A DNA stretch of 64,000 bases from Mangrovitalea sediminis (GTDB taxonomy: Bacteria > Pseudomonadota > Gammaproteobacteria > Pseudomonadales > Oleiphilaceae), in NCBI RefSeq assembly GCF_002514725.1, contig NZ_NTLB01000001.1, positions 248,001 through 312,000 of the forward strand, written 5' to 3'. Position 1 is the stretch's first letter. Each line of letters starts with the position of its first letter. The notes below the pieces were generated by a model. That model saw only the letters and a list, made by a program, of their open reading frames with translations, was not told the origin of the DNA and did not search any database. Made by a program: the position numbers and the translations under genes. This document shows, one piece after another, positions 1-8,708 of this stretch.

Positions 1-653
1 ACGAGTTCTGGCACGCCCGTTGGGCGCAAAACCAGATTGGCTTTCACCAGGACAGCATCAATGCCTATCTCCAGGCGCATTGGCGCGCCCTGGCAGTGAC
101 CGGCGACGAAGCCGTACTGGTACCGCTTTGCGGGAAATCCCACGACATGTGGTGGCTGCATGATCGCGGCCATCCGGTCCTCGGGGTCGAGCTCAGCCAG
201 ATCGCCTGCAAAGACTTTTTCGAGGAAGGTCAATGCACCGCAACAGTGCGCCCCGATCCACGCTTTACCATTTTCGCGCACGACGACCTGCAACTCTGGT
301 GCGGTGATTTCTTCAATCTCACCGAAGAGGATCTTTCGAGCATCAAATTGGTGTACGACCGCGCTGCTTTGATTGCGTTTCCACCGGAAATGCGGCGGAG
401 GTACGTAGATCACCTGACTCGTATTCTGAAACCCGGGGCCCGAATCTTGCTGATAACGATCGAGTACCCCCAAGACGCTATGCAGGGACCGCCTTTTTCC
501 GTACGCGGGGATGAAATCGAGCAACTGTATGGCCGCGACTATCACATCGAGCGGCTGCATGAGCAGGATCTGGCAAGGGACGACCCCTTTGCGAAAAGAC
601 GCGGTTTAAGCGCAGCCCGAGAGGTTGTGTACGGCTTGAGTAAGGATCGTTAA
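1..653 (+). CDS. tpm: thiopurine S-methyltransferase, 5' end missing
   Basis: SAM-dependent methyltransferase of the bacterial TPMT family, which methylates thiopurines and, in pseudomonads, selenium and tellurium oxyanions. The reading frame is open from base 3, before the window's first in-frame ATG, so the gene starts upstream. About 216 residues are visible, close to the whole family length, so only a few N-terminal residues are missing. Visible marks are the N-terminal FWHARW and NQIGFHQ blocks, the SAM-binding VPLCGKSHDMWWL segment and the GVELS motif just after it. Stop is TAA at 651-653. The gene stands alone before a long structured leader. The family assignment is firm; the substrate is inferred. 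Confidence 0.93.
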   Translation, partial: EFWHARWAQNQIGFHQDSINAYLQAHWRALAVTGDEAVLVPLCGKSHDMWWLHDRGHPVLGVELSQIACKDFFEEGQCTATVRPDPRFTIFAHDDLQLWCGDFFNLTEEDLSSIKLVYDRAALIAFPPEMRRRYVDHLTRILKPGARILLITIEYPQDAMQGPPFSVRGDEIEQLYGRDYHIERLHEQDLARDDPFAKRRGLSAAREVVYGLSKDR

Positions 654-705
654 CGGTCTGTAAATACGTGAAATTGCGCTGAACATCGTTCTTTTCCCCC
701 TGTCC

Positions 706-1000
706 AACGCTATAAGCCTGGACTATGCTCAAACATAGAGCATCCGGAAAAGGATGCCCCCGAAATGGGGACCCATTGGCAGGGCTTCGCGACGAAAATC
801 GCCGACGAGGCCCGAAACCTGCAAGGGATTCGGTCAAAGGCGACAGACCGTCAAAAAGTCGCCCTAATCGCGGAGGCCACAGGCCCCGCAATCGATGAAC
901 CCAATAAGTCCAGTGCCGGCAGTGGATCGTAAGCCGGTAGTGAGTCAGTCAGAAGGAAAGATTTCGTGTAGTCAGGCTTTAGAAACGCTATAAGCGAGGG
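706..1000 (+). promoter_or_regulatory. structured leader upstream of prkA, flanked by a 12-bp direct repeat
   Basis: The 356 bases between tpm and prkA hold no gene but many hairpins. Three abut: CTATG/CATAG (723-738), GCATCC/GGATGC (740-757) and CCCC/GGGG (757-770). A longer one pairs GGGC 782-785 with GCCC 810-813 around GCGA/TCGC (789-802). GGCGAC/GTCGCC and a nested GCGG-GGCC/GGCC-CCGC follow. The region is bracketed by a perfect direct repeat AACGCTATAAGC at 706-717 and 984-995. The first copy contains CTATAA and could be a sigma-S-like -10 element; the second lies just before the ribosome site GAGGGGG. E. coli yeaG is sigma-S dependent. I read this as a structured 5' UTR, but it matches no riboswitch class I know. 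Confidence 0.5.
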
Positions 1001-1009
1001 GGCCAACCC

Positions 1010-2932
1010 ATGAGCATTTTGCAGCACTTCAAGACTCGGTATGACGCCACGCAGGAGGAAGAATACTCCCTGGAAGAATACCTGAATATCTGCAAACAGG
1101 ACCCGACGGCCTACGCCACCGCCGCCGAACGCATGCTGATCGCCATCGGCGAACCAGCCTTTGTGGACACCTCTCTCGACTCGCGAATGTCGCGAATCTT
1201 CTCCAACAAGATCATCAAACGCTACCCTGAGTTTTCCGAGTTCTACGGCATGGAAGAAGCCGTGGAAAACATCGTGTCGTTCTTCAAGCATGCGGCACAG
1301 GGCCTGGAAGAGAAGAAACAGATCCTTTACCTGCTCGGCCCGGTCGGCGGCGGTAAATCTTCGCTCGCCGAAAAACTCAAGGCATTAATGCAGAAAGTGC
1401 CCTTCTATGCGATCAAGGATTCACCGGTCAACGAATCGCCCCTGGGTCTGTTCGACCCGGACGAAGACGGTCCTATCCTGGAAGAAGAATACGGCATCGC
1501 CCAGCGTTACCTGAAGCCCATCATGTCGCCCTGGGCGGTGAAACGGCTGCACGAGTATGGCGGCGATATCAGCAAGTTCCGCGTGGTCAAGCGCTACCCC
1601 TCCATCCTCGATCAGGTCGGCATCGCCAAGACCGAACCCGGCGACGACAATAACCAGGACATCTCGGCACTGGTCGGCAAGGTCAGCATCCGCATGCTGG
1701 AGGAGTTCTCCCAGGACGACCCTGACGCCTACAGCTTCAGCGGCGGCCTCTGTAAGGCCAATCAGGGCCTACTGGAATTCGTGGAGATGTTCAAGGCGCC
1801 CATCAAGGTCCTGCACCCGCTGCTGACAGCCACCCAGGAAGGCAACTACAACACCACCGAAGGGATGGGCTCAGTGCCCTTCGATGGCATCATCCTGGCT
1901 CACTCCAACGAGTCGGAATGGCAAACCTTCCGCAACAACAAACACAACGAGGCCTTCCTTGACCGGGTCTACATCGTCAAGGTGCCTTATTGCCTGCGGG
2001 TGACCGAAGAGATCGAGATCTACAAGAAACTGCTGCGCAACAGTTCGCTTTCCGGCTCGCCCTGCGCCCCGGATACGCTCAGCATCCTGTCCCAGTTCTC
2101 GGTGCTCTCGCGCCTGAAGGAGCCGGAAAACTCCAGCATCTATTCGAAGATGAAGGTATATGACGGCCAGAACATCAAGGACACCGATCCCAAGGCCAAG
2201 TCGATCCAGGAGTACCGGGATACGGCCGGCGTCAACGAAGGGATGGACGGCCTGTCGACACGCTTCGCCTTCAAGATCCTGTCCAAGGTGTTCAACTTCG
2301 ACACCACGGAAGTGGCGGCCAACCCGGTCCACCTCCTCTATGTCCTTGAGAAGCAGATCGAACAGGAGCAGTTCCAGCCCGAGGTCCAGGAGCGCTACCT
2401 GCGTTTCATCAAGGAGTACCTGGCGCCCCACTATGTGGAATTCATCGGCAAGGAAATCCAGACCGCGTACCTCGAATCCTACTCCGAATACGGCCAGAAC
2501 CTGTTCGACCGCTATGTCACCTATGCCGACTTCTGGATTCAGGACCAGGAATACCGGGATCCGGAAACCGGCGAGATCCTCGACCGCTCGGCCATCAACG
2601 ACGAGCTGGAGAAGATCGAGAAGCCGGCGGGTATCAGCAACCCGAAGGACTTCCGCAACGAGGTGGTGAACTTCGTCCTGCGGGCCCGCGCCAACAACCA
2701 GGGCAAGAACCCGTCCTGGCTCAGCTACGAGAAGCTGCGTAGCGTGATCGAGAAGAAAATGTTCTCCAATACGGAAGATCTGCTGCCGGTCATCTCCTTC
2801 AATCCGAAGGCGTCCAATGATGACCAGAAGAAACACCGGCAGTTTGTCGAACGCATGATCGAACGGGGCTATACCGAGAAACAGGTCAGGTTGCTGGCCG
2901 AATGGTATCTGCGCGTACGCAAGTCCCAGTGA
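1010..2932 (+). CDS. prkA: PrkA/YeaG serine protein kinase
   Basis: 640-residue PrkA-type protein, the family's usual length. The AAA-like nucleotide-binding domain carries a Walker A motif, GPVGGGKSS, at about residues 110-118, and the C-terminal half is the PrkA kinase-like region. In enterics YeaG acts with the yeaH product in stationary-phase and nitrogen-stress responses; in Bacillus PrkA has kinase and possibly protease activity. It starts at ATG 1010, 7 bases after a GAGGGGG ribosome site. It heads a three-gene unit with the DUF444 and SpoVR genes, separated from the next gene by 30 bp. Regulation probably acts through the long structured leader. Identity is firm; the molecular target is unknown. 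Confidence 0.96.
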   Translation: MSILQHFKTRYDATQEEEYSLEEYLNICKQDPTAYATAAERMLIAIGEPAFVDTSLDSRMSRIFSNKIIKRYPEFSEFYGMEEAVENIVSFFKHAAQGLEEKKQILYLLGPVGGGKSSLAEKLKALMQKVPFYAIKDSPVNESPLGLFDPDEDGPILEEEYGIAQRYLKPIMSPWAVKRLHEYGGDISKFRVVKRYPSILDQVGIAKTEPGDDNNQDISALVGKVSIRMLEEFSQDDPDAYSFSGGLCKANQGLLEFVEMFKAPIKVLHPLLTATQEGNYNTTEGMGSVPFDGIILAHSNESEWQTFRNNKHNEAFLDRVYIVKVPYCLRVTEEIEIYKKLLRNSSLSGSPCAPDTLSILSQFSVLSRLKEPENSSIYSKMKVYDGQNIKDTDPKAKSIQEYRDTAGVNEGMDGLSTRFAFKILSKVFNFDTTEVAANPVHLLYVLEKQIEQEQFQPEVQERYLRFIKEYLAPHYVEFIGKEIQTAYLESYSEYGQNLFDRYVTYADFWIQDQEYRDPETGEILDRSAINDELEKIEKPAGISNPKDFRNEVVNFVLRARANNQGKNPSWLSYEKLRSVIEKKMFSNTEDLLPVISFNPKASNDDQKKHRQFVERMIERGYTEKQVRLLAEWYLRVRKSQ

Positions 2933-2962
2933 TCGGCGGCGTAGCCGCTCTGGAGTAGTTTT

Positions 2963-4255
2963 ATGGGGATGACCCACATTATCGATCGTCGTCTGAACGG
3001 TAAGAACAAGAGCGCGGTGAACCGGGAACGGTTCCTGCGCCGTTACCGGCAGCACATCAAGAAAGCCGTGGCGGAAGCCGTCCAGAAACGGTCGATCACC
3101 GATATCGAACACGGCGAAAAAGTCAGTATCCCGACCCGTGATATCCAGGAACCCGTCTTCCACAACGGAAGGGGCGGTCGCCGTGAGATCGTTCATCCGG
3201 GCAACAGGGAGTTCGTCACCGGCGACACCCTGCCCAAGCCTCCTAGCGGCGGCGGGGGGGGCGGCGGCGGACAGGCCAGCAACCAGGGCGAAGGCATGGA
3301 CGACTTCGTCTTCCAGATCACACAGGAGGAGTTTCTCGATTTCCTGTTCGACGATCTGGAGCTGCCCAACCTGGCCCGCAAACGGCTCAAGGATACGGAG
3401 GCCTTCAAATACGTCCGGGCCGGCTATTCGACACAAGGCGTGCCGGCAAAGCTCGACGTGCTGCGCTCGATGCGAGGTGCTCATGCCCGTCGCCTCAGCC
3501 TGGGTGGTGCCCGCAAGCGCCATATCCGGGAAATGGAGCAGCAGCTCAAGGAATTGCAGGAAACGCCGGATATCGCCGATCCCGCCTTCAGCAAGAAGGA
3601 CCAGATCCAGGCCCTGCAGGATGAGATCAAACGCCTCAAGACCCAGGTCAAACGGATACCCTGGATCGACGAGATCGACCTGCGCTACCGCCAACACGTC
3701 AAGCAGCCGCAGCCGGCCACCAGCGCGGTCATGTTCTGCCTGATGGATGTGTCCGGCTCCATGAGCCAGATGCACAAGGACATCGCCAAGCGCTTCTTCA
3801 TCCTGCTCTACCTGTTCCTGAAGAAGAACTACCAGCGGATCGATGTCGTCTTCATCCGCCACCATACCAGCGCCAAGGAAGTGGATGAGGAAGAGTTTTT
3901 CTATTCACGGGAAACCGGCGGCACCATCGTCTCCAGTGCGCTCAAGCTGATGAACCAGATCATCGACGAACGCTATTCCCCGGCGGAATGGAATATCTAC
4001 GCCGCCCAGGCGTCCGACGGCGACAACTGGAACGACGACTCCCCCGTCTGCAGCAAGTTGCTGAGCGAGGAGATCCTGCCCAAGACCCAATACTACGCCT
4101 ACGTGGAGATTACCCCGCAAGACCACCAGATGCTCTGGTACGAATACGAGAAAGTACAGGAAAGGTATCCAAATTCCTTTGCTATTCAGCAGATTGCCGA
4201 TGCCGGCGAAATCTATCCGGTGTTCCGTCAACTGTTCGAGAGGAAAGCCGCATGA
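2963..4255 (+). CDS. yeaH: DUF444 (YeaH/YhbH) von Willebrand-like protein
   Basis: 430-residue YeaH-family protein, the partner of PrkA in most Proteobacteria. The N-terminal part is basic and is followed by a glycine-rich linker at about residues 93-103, encoded by a run containing eight consecutive G (3254-3261). The C-terminal half is a von Willebrand A-like domain with the metal-site motif DVSGS at about residue 261. A coiled stretch rich in Gln, Glu and Lys lies before that domain (about residues 190-225). Its stop overlaps the start of the spoVR gene by four bases (ATGA), so the two are translationally coupled. The biochemical role is unknown; co-occurrence with prkA and spoVR is well established. 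Confidence 0.94.
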   Translation: MGMTHIIDRRLNGKNKSAVNRERFLRRYRQHIKKAVAEAVQKRSITDIEHGEKVSIPTRDIQEPVFHNGRGGRREIVHPGNREFVTGDTLPKPPSGGGGGGGGQASNQGEGMDDFVFQITQEEFLDFLFDDLELPNLARKRLKDTEAFKYVRAGYSTQGVPAKLDVLRSMRGAHARRLSLGGARKRHIREMEQQLKELQETPDIADPAFSKKDQIQALQDEIKRLKTQVKRIPWIDEIDLRYRQHVKQPQPATSAVMFCLMDVSGSMSQMHKDIAKRFFILLYLFLKKNYQRIDVVFIRHHTSAKEVDEEEFFYSRETGGTIVSSALKLMNQIIDERYSPAEWNIYAAQASDGDNWNDDSPVCSKLLSEEILPKTQYYAYVEITPQDHQMLWYEYEKVQERYPNSFAIQQIADAGEIYPVFRQLFERKAA

Positions 4256-5778
4256 CCGAGCCCATATCGACCGGTTCAGAGTGGACCTTCGAGCTGATAG
4301 AGCAGTATCACGAGGAAATCCGCAAGATCGCGGAAGAATACGGACTGGATACCTATCCCAATCAGATCGAAGTGATCAGCGCGGAACAGATGATGGACGC
4401 CTATAGCTCCGTGGGCATGCCCGTGGGCTACCATCACTGGTCCTTCGGCAAACAGTTCCTGAACACCTCCAAGCGCTATCGCCGGGGGCAGATGGGGCTC
4501 GCCTACGAGATCGTCATCAACTCCAATCCCTGCATCGCCTATCTCATGGAAGAGAACACCATGATGATGCAGGCCCTGGTGATTGCTCATGCCAGCTACG
4601 GACACAATTCCTTCTTCAAGGGGAATTACCTGTTCCGCACCTGGACCGACGCCAGCGCCATCATCGACTACCTGGTGTTCGCGAGGAACTACGTCAGCGA
4701 ATGCGAGGAACGCTATGGTGTCGAGGCCGTCGAGGAAATCCTCGATTCCTGTCACGCCATCATGAACTACGGTGTCGACCGCTATAAGCGGCCGTCGCCC
4801 ATATCAGCCGCCGAGGAACGGCGTCGCCAGAAAGAGCGCGAGGAGTATCTGCAACGCCAGCTCAACGACCTCTGGCGCACCATTCCCAAGCCCCTGGACG
4901 GCAAGGGCGAAACGCACCGCGGTCGCCACCGGTATCCCGAGGAGCCTCAGGAAAACCTGCTCTACTTCATCGAAAAGAACGCGCCGCTACTGGAAATCTG
5001 GCAGCGCGAGATCGTGCGCATCGTGCGCAAGATCGCCCAGTACTTCTACCCGCAACGCCAGACCCAGGTGATGAACGAAGGCTGGGCCAGCTTCTGGCAC
5101 TACACCATTCTTAACCGGATGCACGAGAAAGGACTGGTGACTGACGGCTTCATGCTGGAATTCCTGCAGAGCCACACTGCCGTCATCTATCAGCCACCTT
5201 TCGACAGCCCCTGGTATTCCGGGCTGAACCCCTACACCCTGGGTTTCTCCATCTACTCGGACCTGCGCCGGATCTGCGAGAATCCTACCGAGGAGGACAG
5301 ACACTGGTTCCCCGACTTCGCCGGCTCCGACTGGCTGAAGACGCTCGACTTCGCCATGCGCAACTTCAAGGACGAGAGCTTCATCCTGCAGTTCCTCTCG
5401 CCCAAGGTCATCCGCGACCTGAAACTGTTTGCCATCTGCGACGACGAACAGGACCCCACCTACGAAATCACCGCCATTCACGACGACAATGGCTACCGCT
5501 ACATTCGCGAGCAGCTGGCAAGGCAGTACAACCTGAGTCAGCGCGAACCCAACATCCAGGTATGGGAAGCCGACGTGCGCGGCGACCGTTCACTCACCCT
5601 GCGCCACGTACCGACCAACCGGGTGCCGCTGGGGGAGGATACGGACGAAGTCCTGCGCCACGTGCATCGGCTTTGGGGGTTCGATGTGCATCTGGAAAGT
5701 GTCGATGACGATACCGTCGTGGCGGAATATCACTGCCCGCCGCAGACGGTGCCGGAAGAGGAATTCAGCGAAGACTGA
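4252..5778 (+). CDS. ycgB: SpoVR family protein (YcgB)
   Basis: 508-residue SpoVR family protein. The frame is open further upstream, but ATG 4252 overlaps the DUF444 stop as ATGA and gives the normal family length. Conserved blocks are visible: YPNQIEVI near residue 25, the [13 protein letters not shown] segment at about residues 60-72, and [10 protein letters not shown] in the middle, all typical of SpoVR/YcgB. In Bacillus SpoVR affects spore cortex formation; in non-sporulating bacteria it belongs to the prkA-yeaH stress module and its activity is unknown. A strong 12-bp-stem hairpin follows the stop. The assignment is firm. Confidence 0.95.
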   Translation: MTEPISTGSEWTFELIEQYHEEIRKIAEEYGLDTYPNQIEVISAEQMMDAYSSVGMPVGYHHWSFGKQFLNTSKRYRRGQMGLAYEIVINSNPCIAYLMEENTMMMQALVIAHASYGHNSFFKGNYLFRTWTDASAIIDYLVFARNYVSECEERYGVEAVEEILDSCHAIMNYGVDRYKRPSPISAAEERRRQKEREEYLQRQLNDLWRTIPKPLDGKGETHRGRHRYPEEPQENLLYFIEKNAPLLEIWQREIVRIVRKIAQYFYPQRQTQVMNEGWASFWHYTILNRMHEKGLVTDGFMLEFLQSHTAVIYQPPFDSPWYSGLNPYTLGFSIYSDLRRICENPTEEDRHWFPDFAGSDWLKTLDFAMRNFKDESFILQFLSPKVIRDLKLFAICDDEQDPTYEITAIHDDNGYRYIREQLARQYNLSQREPNIQVWEADVRGDRSLTLRHVPTNRVPLGEDTDEVLRHVHRLWGFDVHLESVDDDTVVAEYHCPPQTVPEEEFSED

Positions 5779-5786
5779 GCGCGCCA

Positions 5787-5819
5787 CCTGCGCGGCGGTC
5801 CGCTCTCCCGCCGCGCAGG
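5787..5819 (+). terminator. hairpin after the prkA-yeaH-spoVR unit
   Basis: A perfect 12-bp inverted repeat: CCTGCGCGGCGG at 5787-5798 pairs with CCGCCGCGCAGG at 5808-5819 across a 9-base loop, starting 8 bases after the spoVR stop. There is no T-tract, so it may protect the mRNA 3' end or act as a weak terminator. Confidence 0.6.
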
Positions 5820-5889
5820 CTTGCGAGCCATTCAGTCAAGGATCATCCAAACGGCTCCCGCCACCTGTTCCCCACCGGATAACCGTAGG

Positions 5890-5930
5890 TTGATACAGAT
5901 CAGGCCCGGACCGGCGCCAACCGCTAGAAT
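5890..5930 (+). promoter_or_regulatory. FNR/ANR-type class II promoter of the START-domain gene
   Basis: TTGATACAGATCAG at 5890-5903 matches the FNR/ANR box TTGAT-N4-ATCAA at 9 of 10 positions. A good -10 hexamer, TAGAAT, lies at 5925-5930. With +1 near 5937 the box centres about 40-41 bases upstream, the standard spacing for FNR class II activation, and no good -35 is needed. The START-domain gene begins at 5968. The match and spacing are seen directly; oxygen control is inferred. Confidence 0.6.
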
Positions 5931-5967
5931 GGACTCTCCACCGCATAGCGCATAAGGGATCCATGCC

Positions 5968-6627
5968 ATGTCACGGAAAAGCGTCAGCCTCTTACTGTCA
6001 GCCCTACTGGCGCTCCATTCGCTGGCAGCTTCGGCCTGGGACCTGGCCAAGAAAAATGATGGTATCGAAGTCTACACAGAATTACCCAAGGGCTCGGAGT
6101 TCAAGGCGTTTTACGCCATTACCCATGTGCACGCCAGCTTGCATCAGTTGGTGGCGATGCAACTCCACCTCGATTCGCAGCCGGACTGGATCCAGGACTG
6201 CAAGAAGAGTGAACTGGTCAAACGCGTAAGCGACCGGGAATTCTATGTCTATTACGTCACTCACGCCCCCTGGCCGGTGGACGACCGGGATTATGTCCTG
6301 CATTCAGTCATCGATCAGGACCCGAAGAGCCTTGTGGTCACGGTGAATTTTCAGGGGGTCGACAACGTTCTGGCCCGAACCCAAAGCTGCGTCCGGGCCG
6401 CGAAGGTAGAGGGCTTCTGGCGCTTCACGCCCGAGCCGGGCCATCAGGTCAAAGTGGAATATCAGGTTCATGCCGATCCCAGCGGCGACGTCCCCGCCTG
6501 GCTGGCCAACAGCTTCGTGGTGGACCAGCCATTTCAGACGTTGGAGAAACTTCGGCAACACGTCGACGATCCGCGCTATCGAAACGCCAGGGTTGCCTTC
6601 ATCACGGAGCCACCCGCGTCCCGGTGA
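5968..6627 (+). CDS. secreted START-domain lipid-binding protein
   Basis: 219-residue protein with a clear signal peptide (about residues 1-23, ending SLAASA before W). The rest is a START domain: the DLAKKNDGIEVYTE opening, the WIQDCKKSELVKRV stretch, and the PWPVDDRDYV motif that marks bacterial START proteins of this type. START domains form a lipid- or sterol-sized cavity; the ligand here is unknown. It is a single gene, downstream of an FNR-like class II promoter and converging with desT, whose stop lies 8 bases away. Start is ATG 5968; an ATG at 5963 is out of frame. Family is firm, role unknown. Confidence 0.88.
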   Translation: MSRKSVSLLLSALLALHSLAASAWDLAKKNDGIEVYTELPKGSEFKAFYAITHVHASLHQLVAMQLHLDSQPDWIQDCKKSELVKRVSDREFYVYYVTHAPWPVDDRDYVLHSVIDQDPKSLVVTVNFQGVDNVLARTQSCVRAAKVEGFWRFTPEPGHQVKVEYQVHADPSGDVPAWLANSFVVDQPFQTLEKLRQHVDDPRYRNARVAFITEPPASR

Positions 6628-6634
6628 GCGCCAC

Positions 6635-7261
6635 TCAGACGGTTTGGCGCCAATGTTCCGCCCCGACGAAGATCAGCCTCAGGTGGGAAACGGTACGATC
6701 CCGCACGCGCTGGATTTGCGCTTCGTCCTCGGGATCGAGTCCCAGCAGGTCGGTCAGTGAAAAGGCCACTGTCCGGATCACCAGCTCGCACACCATCTCC
6801 AAAGCGGCATCATCCAGATGCGGAAGCAGTTTGAACTGCCTTAAGTCGCTGGCCAGTTCGTGCGCGAAAAACCGCATCTCGGAACGAATGGCTTCACGTA
6901 CAGCGCGGCTCTCGCCGGCCAGGCACTGGGACATGAAGATAAAAAAGGCACGGTTGGCCAGGACGTTTGCGATAAAGACGTCCACCGAATCGTCAATCAG
7001 GCGGTCTGCCATAGGCGCCTGACGTCTTGCATCCCGCATCATCTGACGCAACAGCAAGCCCAGTTCGTCCACCAGACTCAGGCCCAACTCGTCCATGCTG
7101 CGGAAATGCCGGTAAAACGCGGTCGGCACCACGCCGGCCCGCCGTGTGACTTCCCGGATGCCCATTCCCGCAAAGTGGCGCCCCTCGCCGACCAGCGCCA
7201 GAGCCGCCTCCATCAGGCGCTCCCGATTTTCGCCTCGGCGAGTCCGATGACGCTCACTCAT
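6635..7261 (-). CDS. desT: TetR-family fatty acid desaturation regulator (DesT/FabR type)
   Basis: 208-residue TetR-family repressor. The N-terminal helix-turn-helix has the motif PTAFYRHFRSMDELG (about residues 47-61), which closely resembles FabR and Pseudomonas DesT. In P. aeruginosa DesT senses the saturated/unsaturated acyl-CoA ratio and represses desC-desB, and the same two genes lie divergently here. I chose ATG 7261, because GAGG lies 5 bases before it on the minus strand; a GTG at 7267 sits inside that ribosome site. Two GTTCAC-containing sites lie in the shared intergenic region. Identity as DesT rests on family plus gene order. Confidence 0.88.
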   Translation of the reverse strand: MSERHRTRRGENRERLMEAALALVGEGRHFAGMGIREVTRRAGVVPTAFYRHFRSMDELGLSLVDELGLLLRQMMRDARRQAPMADRLIDDSVDVFIANVLANRAFFIFMSQCLAGESRAVREAIRSEMRFFAHELASDLRQFKLLPHLDDAALEMVCELVIRTVAFSLTDLLGLDPEDEAQIQRVRDRTVSHLRLIFVGAEHWRQTV

Positions 7262-7275
7262 TGCCACCTCTTATT

Positions 7276-7322
7276 TAAAAACATGTTATCTAAAAACATG
7301 TGTTCACATCATTCGAGTCAAC
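7276..7322. promoter_or_regulatory. direct repeat and GTTCAC site upstream of desT
   Basis: TAAAAACATGT occurs twice in direct orientation at 7276-7286 and 7291-7301 (15-bp period). It is followed by GTTCAC at 7302-7307 and AGTCAAC at 7316-7322, which resemble the two DesT half sites GTGAAC and GTTGACT read on the other strand. The block lies just before the desT start and probably serves autoregulation. Function is inferred from position and from sharing GTTCAC with the desC operator. Confidence 0.45.
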
Positions 7323-7495
7323 ATAAAAACGTATTAAACCATAAAACACTAGTCAAAAGGGGCCAACTTCAAGGCGCAGCCCCAGCCATGGACCCACTAC
7401 CTTCCCTGCCAAAGCCAGTAAAAACCTTGTATAAACAGTAAATCCGGGCCGGTGACGGAAACCTCGCTCAAGCTACCGTTGACAGAAGACAGAGA

Positions 7496-7556
7496 TTGAC
7501 AGGCAGAAATCCTCTTGTGTACATTCGTTCACATAACGTGAACAGTCGTACACAAG
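7496..7556 (+). promoter_or_regulatory. desCB promoter with nested DesT operator
   Basis: A 43-bp two-level dyad is centred at 7535. Outer arms CTTGTGTAC (7514-7522) and GTACACAAG (7548-7556) and inner arms GTTCAC (7527-7532) and GTGAAC (7538-7543) are all perfect. A consensus -35, TTGACA, lies at 7496-7501, and a possible -10, TACATT (7520-7525, 18-base spacer), falls inside the left half. A repressor bound here would block RNA polymerase. The desC ATG is at 7566 and its GGAG ribosome site overlaps the end of the dyad. Confidence 0.75.
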
Positions 7557-7565
7557 GAGATCATC

Positions 7566-8675
7566 ATGTCGGCTTTTAACGCTCAACGAATCACCGCAAT
7601 GCAGTGGCTGAGTCGACAACTGCTGAACCAGGATGTTGCCGGTCGCTATTTCGATCCGCTGATAGAACCCCTGAACCCACGCTGGGCTCTCGGACGCATG
7701 ATCGCCACGGTCGAACGTATCGAGGACGAAACGCACGACACCCGGACATTCGTCCTGCGTCCACCGCGTCGCTGGCGGGGCTTCCTGGCGGGTCAGCACG
7801 TCACCCTGGCCCTGGATATCAACGGGGTACGTCATCACCGCACCTTTAGCCTTGCCTGCGCCCCGGAAACCTGGCAACGCGAAGGCCTGATCCGTATCAC
7901 CATCAAACGAACGCCGGAAGGTCTGGTCACTCCCTGGATGCACAAAAACCTGTACCGGGGCGGTGCATTGGAAATCAGCGAAGCCTTTGGCAATTTTCTG
8001 CTACCGGACGTCGAAGCACCGCTGCTCTATATCGCGGGAGGCAGTGGCATCACACCGATTCTTTCCCACCTGGAGAGCTTGGCTTGCCGCGAATACACAG
8101 CGCCGATCACCTTGATCTATTGCATCCGTAGCGCTCAGGACCAGATTGGCGCGCAACAGCTCGAGCAACTGCAACACAAGCTGCCCCTGCTGAACTGCCA
8201 GATCATTCGGGCCGACCAGGGCGAGGGACAGCCCCCCAGGCTGCTGCAGGCGTCCGATATCGATAGCATTAAAAACATTCAGGCACGCCACTGCTACCTG
8301 TGCGGCCCGACCGGCCTGATGGCGGTCGCGACGACCCTGCTCGAAACGCGGGACGTACCGGAAGAACAGGTTTTCCAGACCTTCTTTGCGCCTCTCACCA
8401 ACCCGCTGACCGACACGGCAGGCGGCGCTGTCACCCTGATGCGCAGTAACCGCGAGCTGACCGTCGATTCCGGCCAGAGCCTCCTGGAAGCGGCAGAATC
8501 GGCAGGTCTCAGCCCCCGGTTCGGCTGCCGCATGGGCATTTGCCATCAATGCAGCTGCCGAAAAACAACGGGCACTGTCGTCAACCGAAACACAGGCCAT
8601 GTATCCGGCCCAGGCGAAGAAACCATTCAGCTCTGCGTATCGGTTCCGCAAGGCCCAGTCTCGCTGGACCTGTAA
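7566..8675 (+). CDS. desC: ferredoxin-NADP-type oxidoreductase for the acyl desaturase
   Basis: 369-residue flavin/iron-sulfur oxidoreductase. The FAD-binding domain shows HRTFSLA at about residues 94-100, the NAD(P)-binding region shows the GGSGITPILS motif near residue 158, and the C-terminal plant-type 2Fe-2S ferredoxin domain has the cysteine pattern GCRMGICHQC plus a distal IQLC (about residues 319-362). In Pseudomonas the adjacent desC gene product passes electrons from NADPH to the DesB desaturase. It lies 33 bp before desB in one operon, under the nested DesT operator. Start is ATG 7566 with AAGGAG upstream. The electron partner is inferred from gene order. Confidence 0.9.
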   Translation: MSAFNAQRITAMQWLSRQLLNQDVAGRYFDPLIEPLNPRWALGRMIATVERIEDETHDTRTFVLRPPRRWRGFLAGQHVTLALDINGVRHHRTFSLACAPETWQREGLIRITIKRTPEGLVTPWMHKNLYRGGALEISEAFGNFLLPDVEAPLLYIAGGSGITPILSHLESLACREYTAPITLIYCIRSAQDQIGAQQLEQLQHKLPLLNCQIIRADQGEGQPPRLLQASDIDSIKNIQARHCYLCGPTGLMAVATTLLETRDVPEEQVFQTFFAPLTNPLTDTAGGAVTLMRSNRELTVDSGQSLLEAAESAGLSPRFGCRMGICHQCSCRKTTGTVVNRNTGHVSGPGEETIQLCVSVPQGPVSLDL

Positions 8676-8708
8676 ACCGACACGACGAACAAAGAAAGGA
8701 TATCTGCA

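Noticed and set aside
740-870. A cyclic-di-GMP (GEMM-I) riboswitch in the prkA leader
   Set aside because: The GNRA-loop hairpins looked suggestive, but the conserved GEMM core blocks and ligand-binding residues are not found.
1871-3865. A 664-codon minus-strand open frame opposite prkA and yeaH
   Set aside because: It is antisense to two certain genes and its composition is that of a high-G+C shadow frame.
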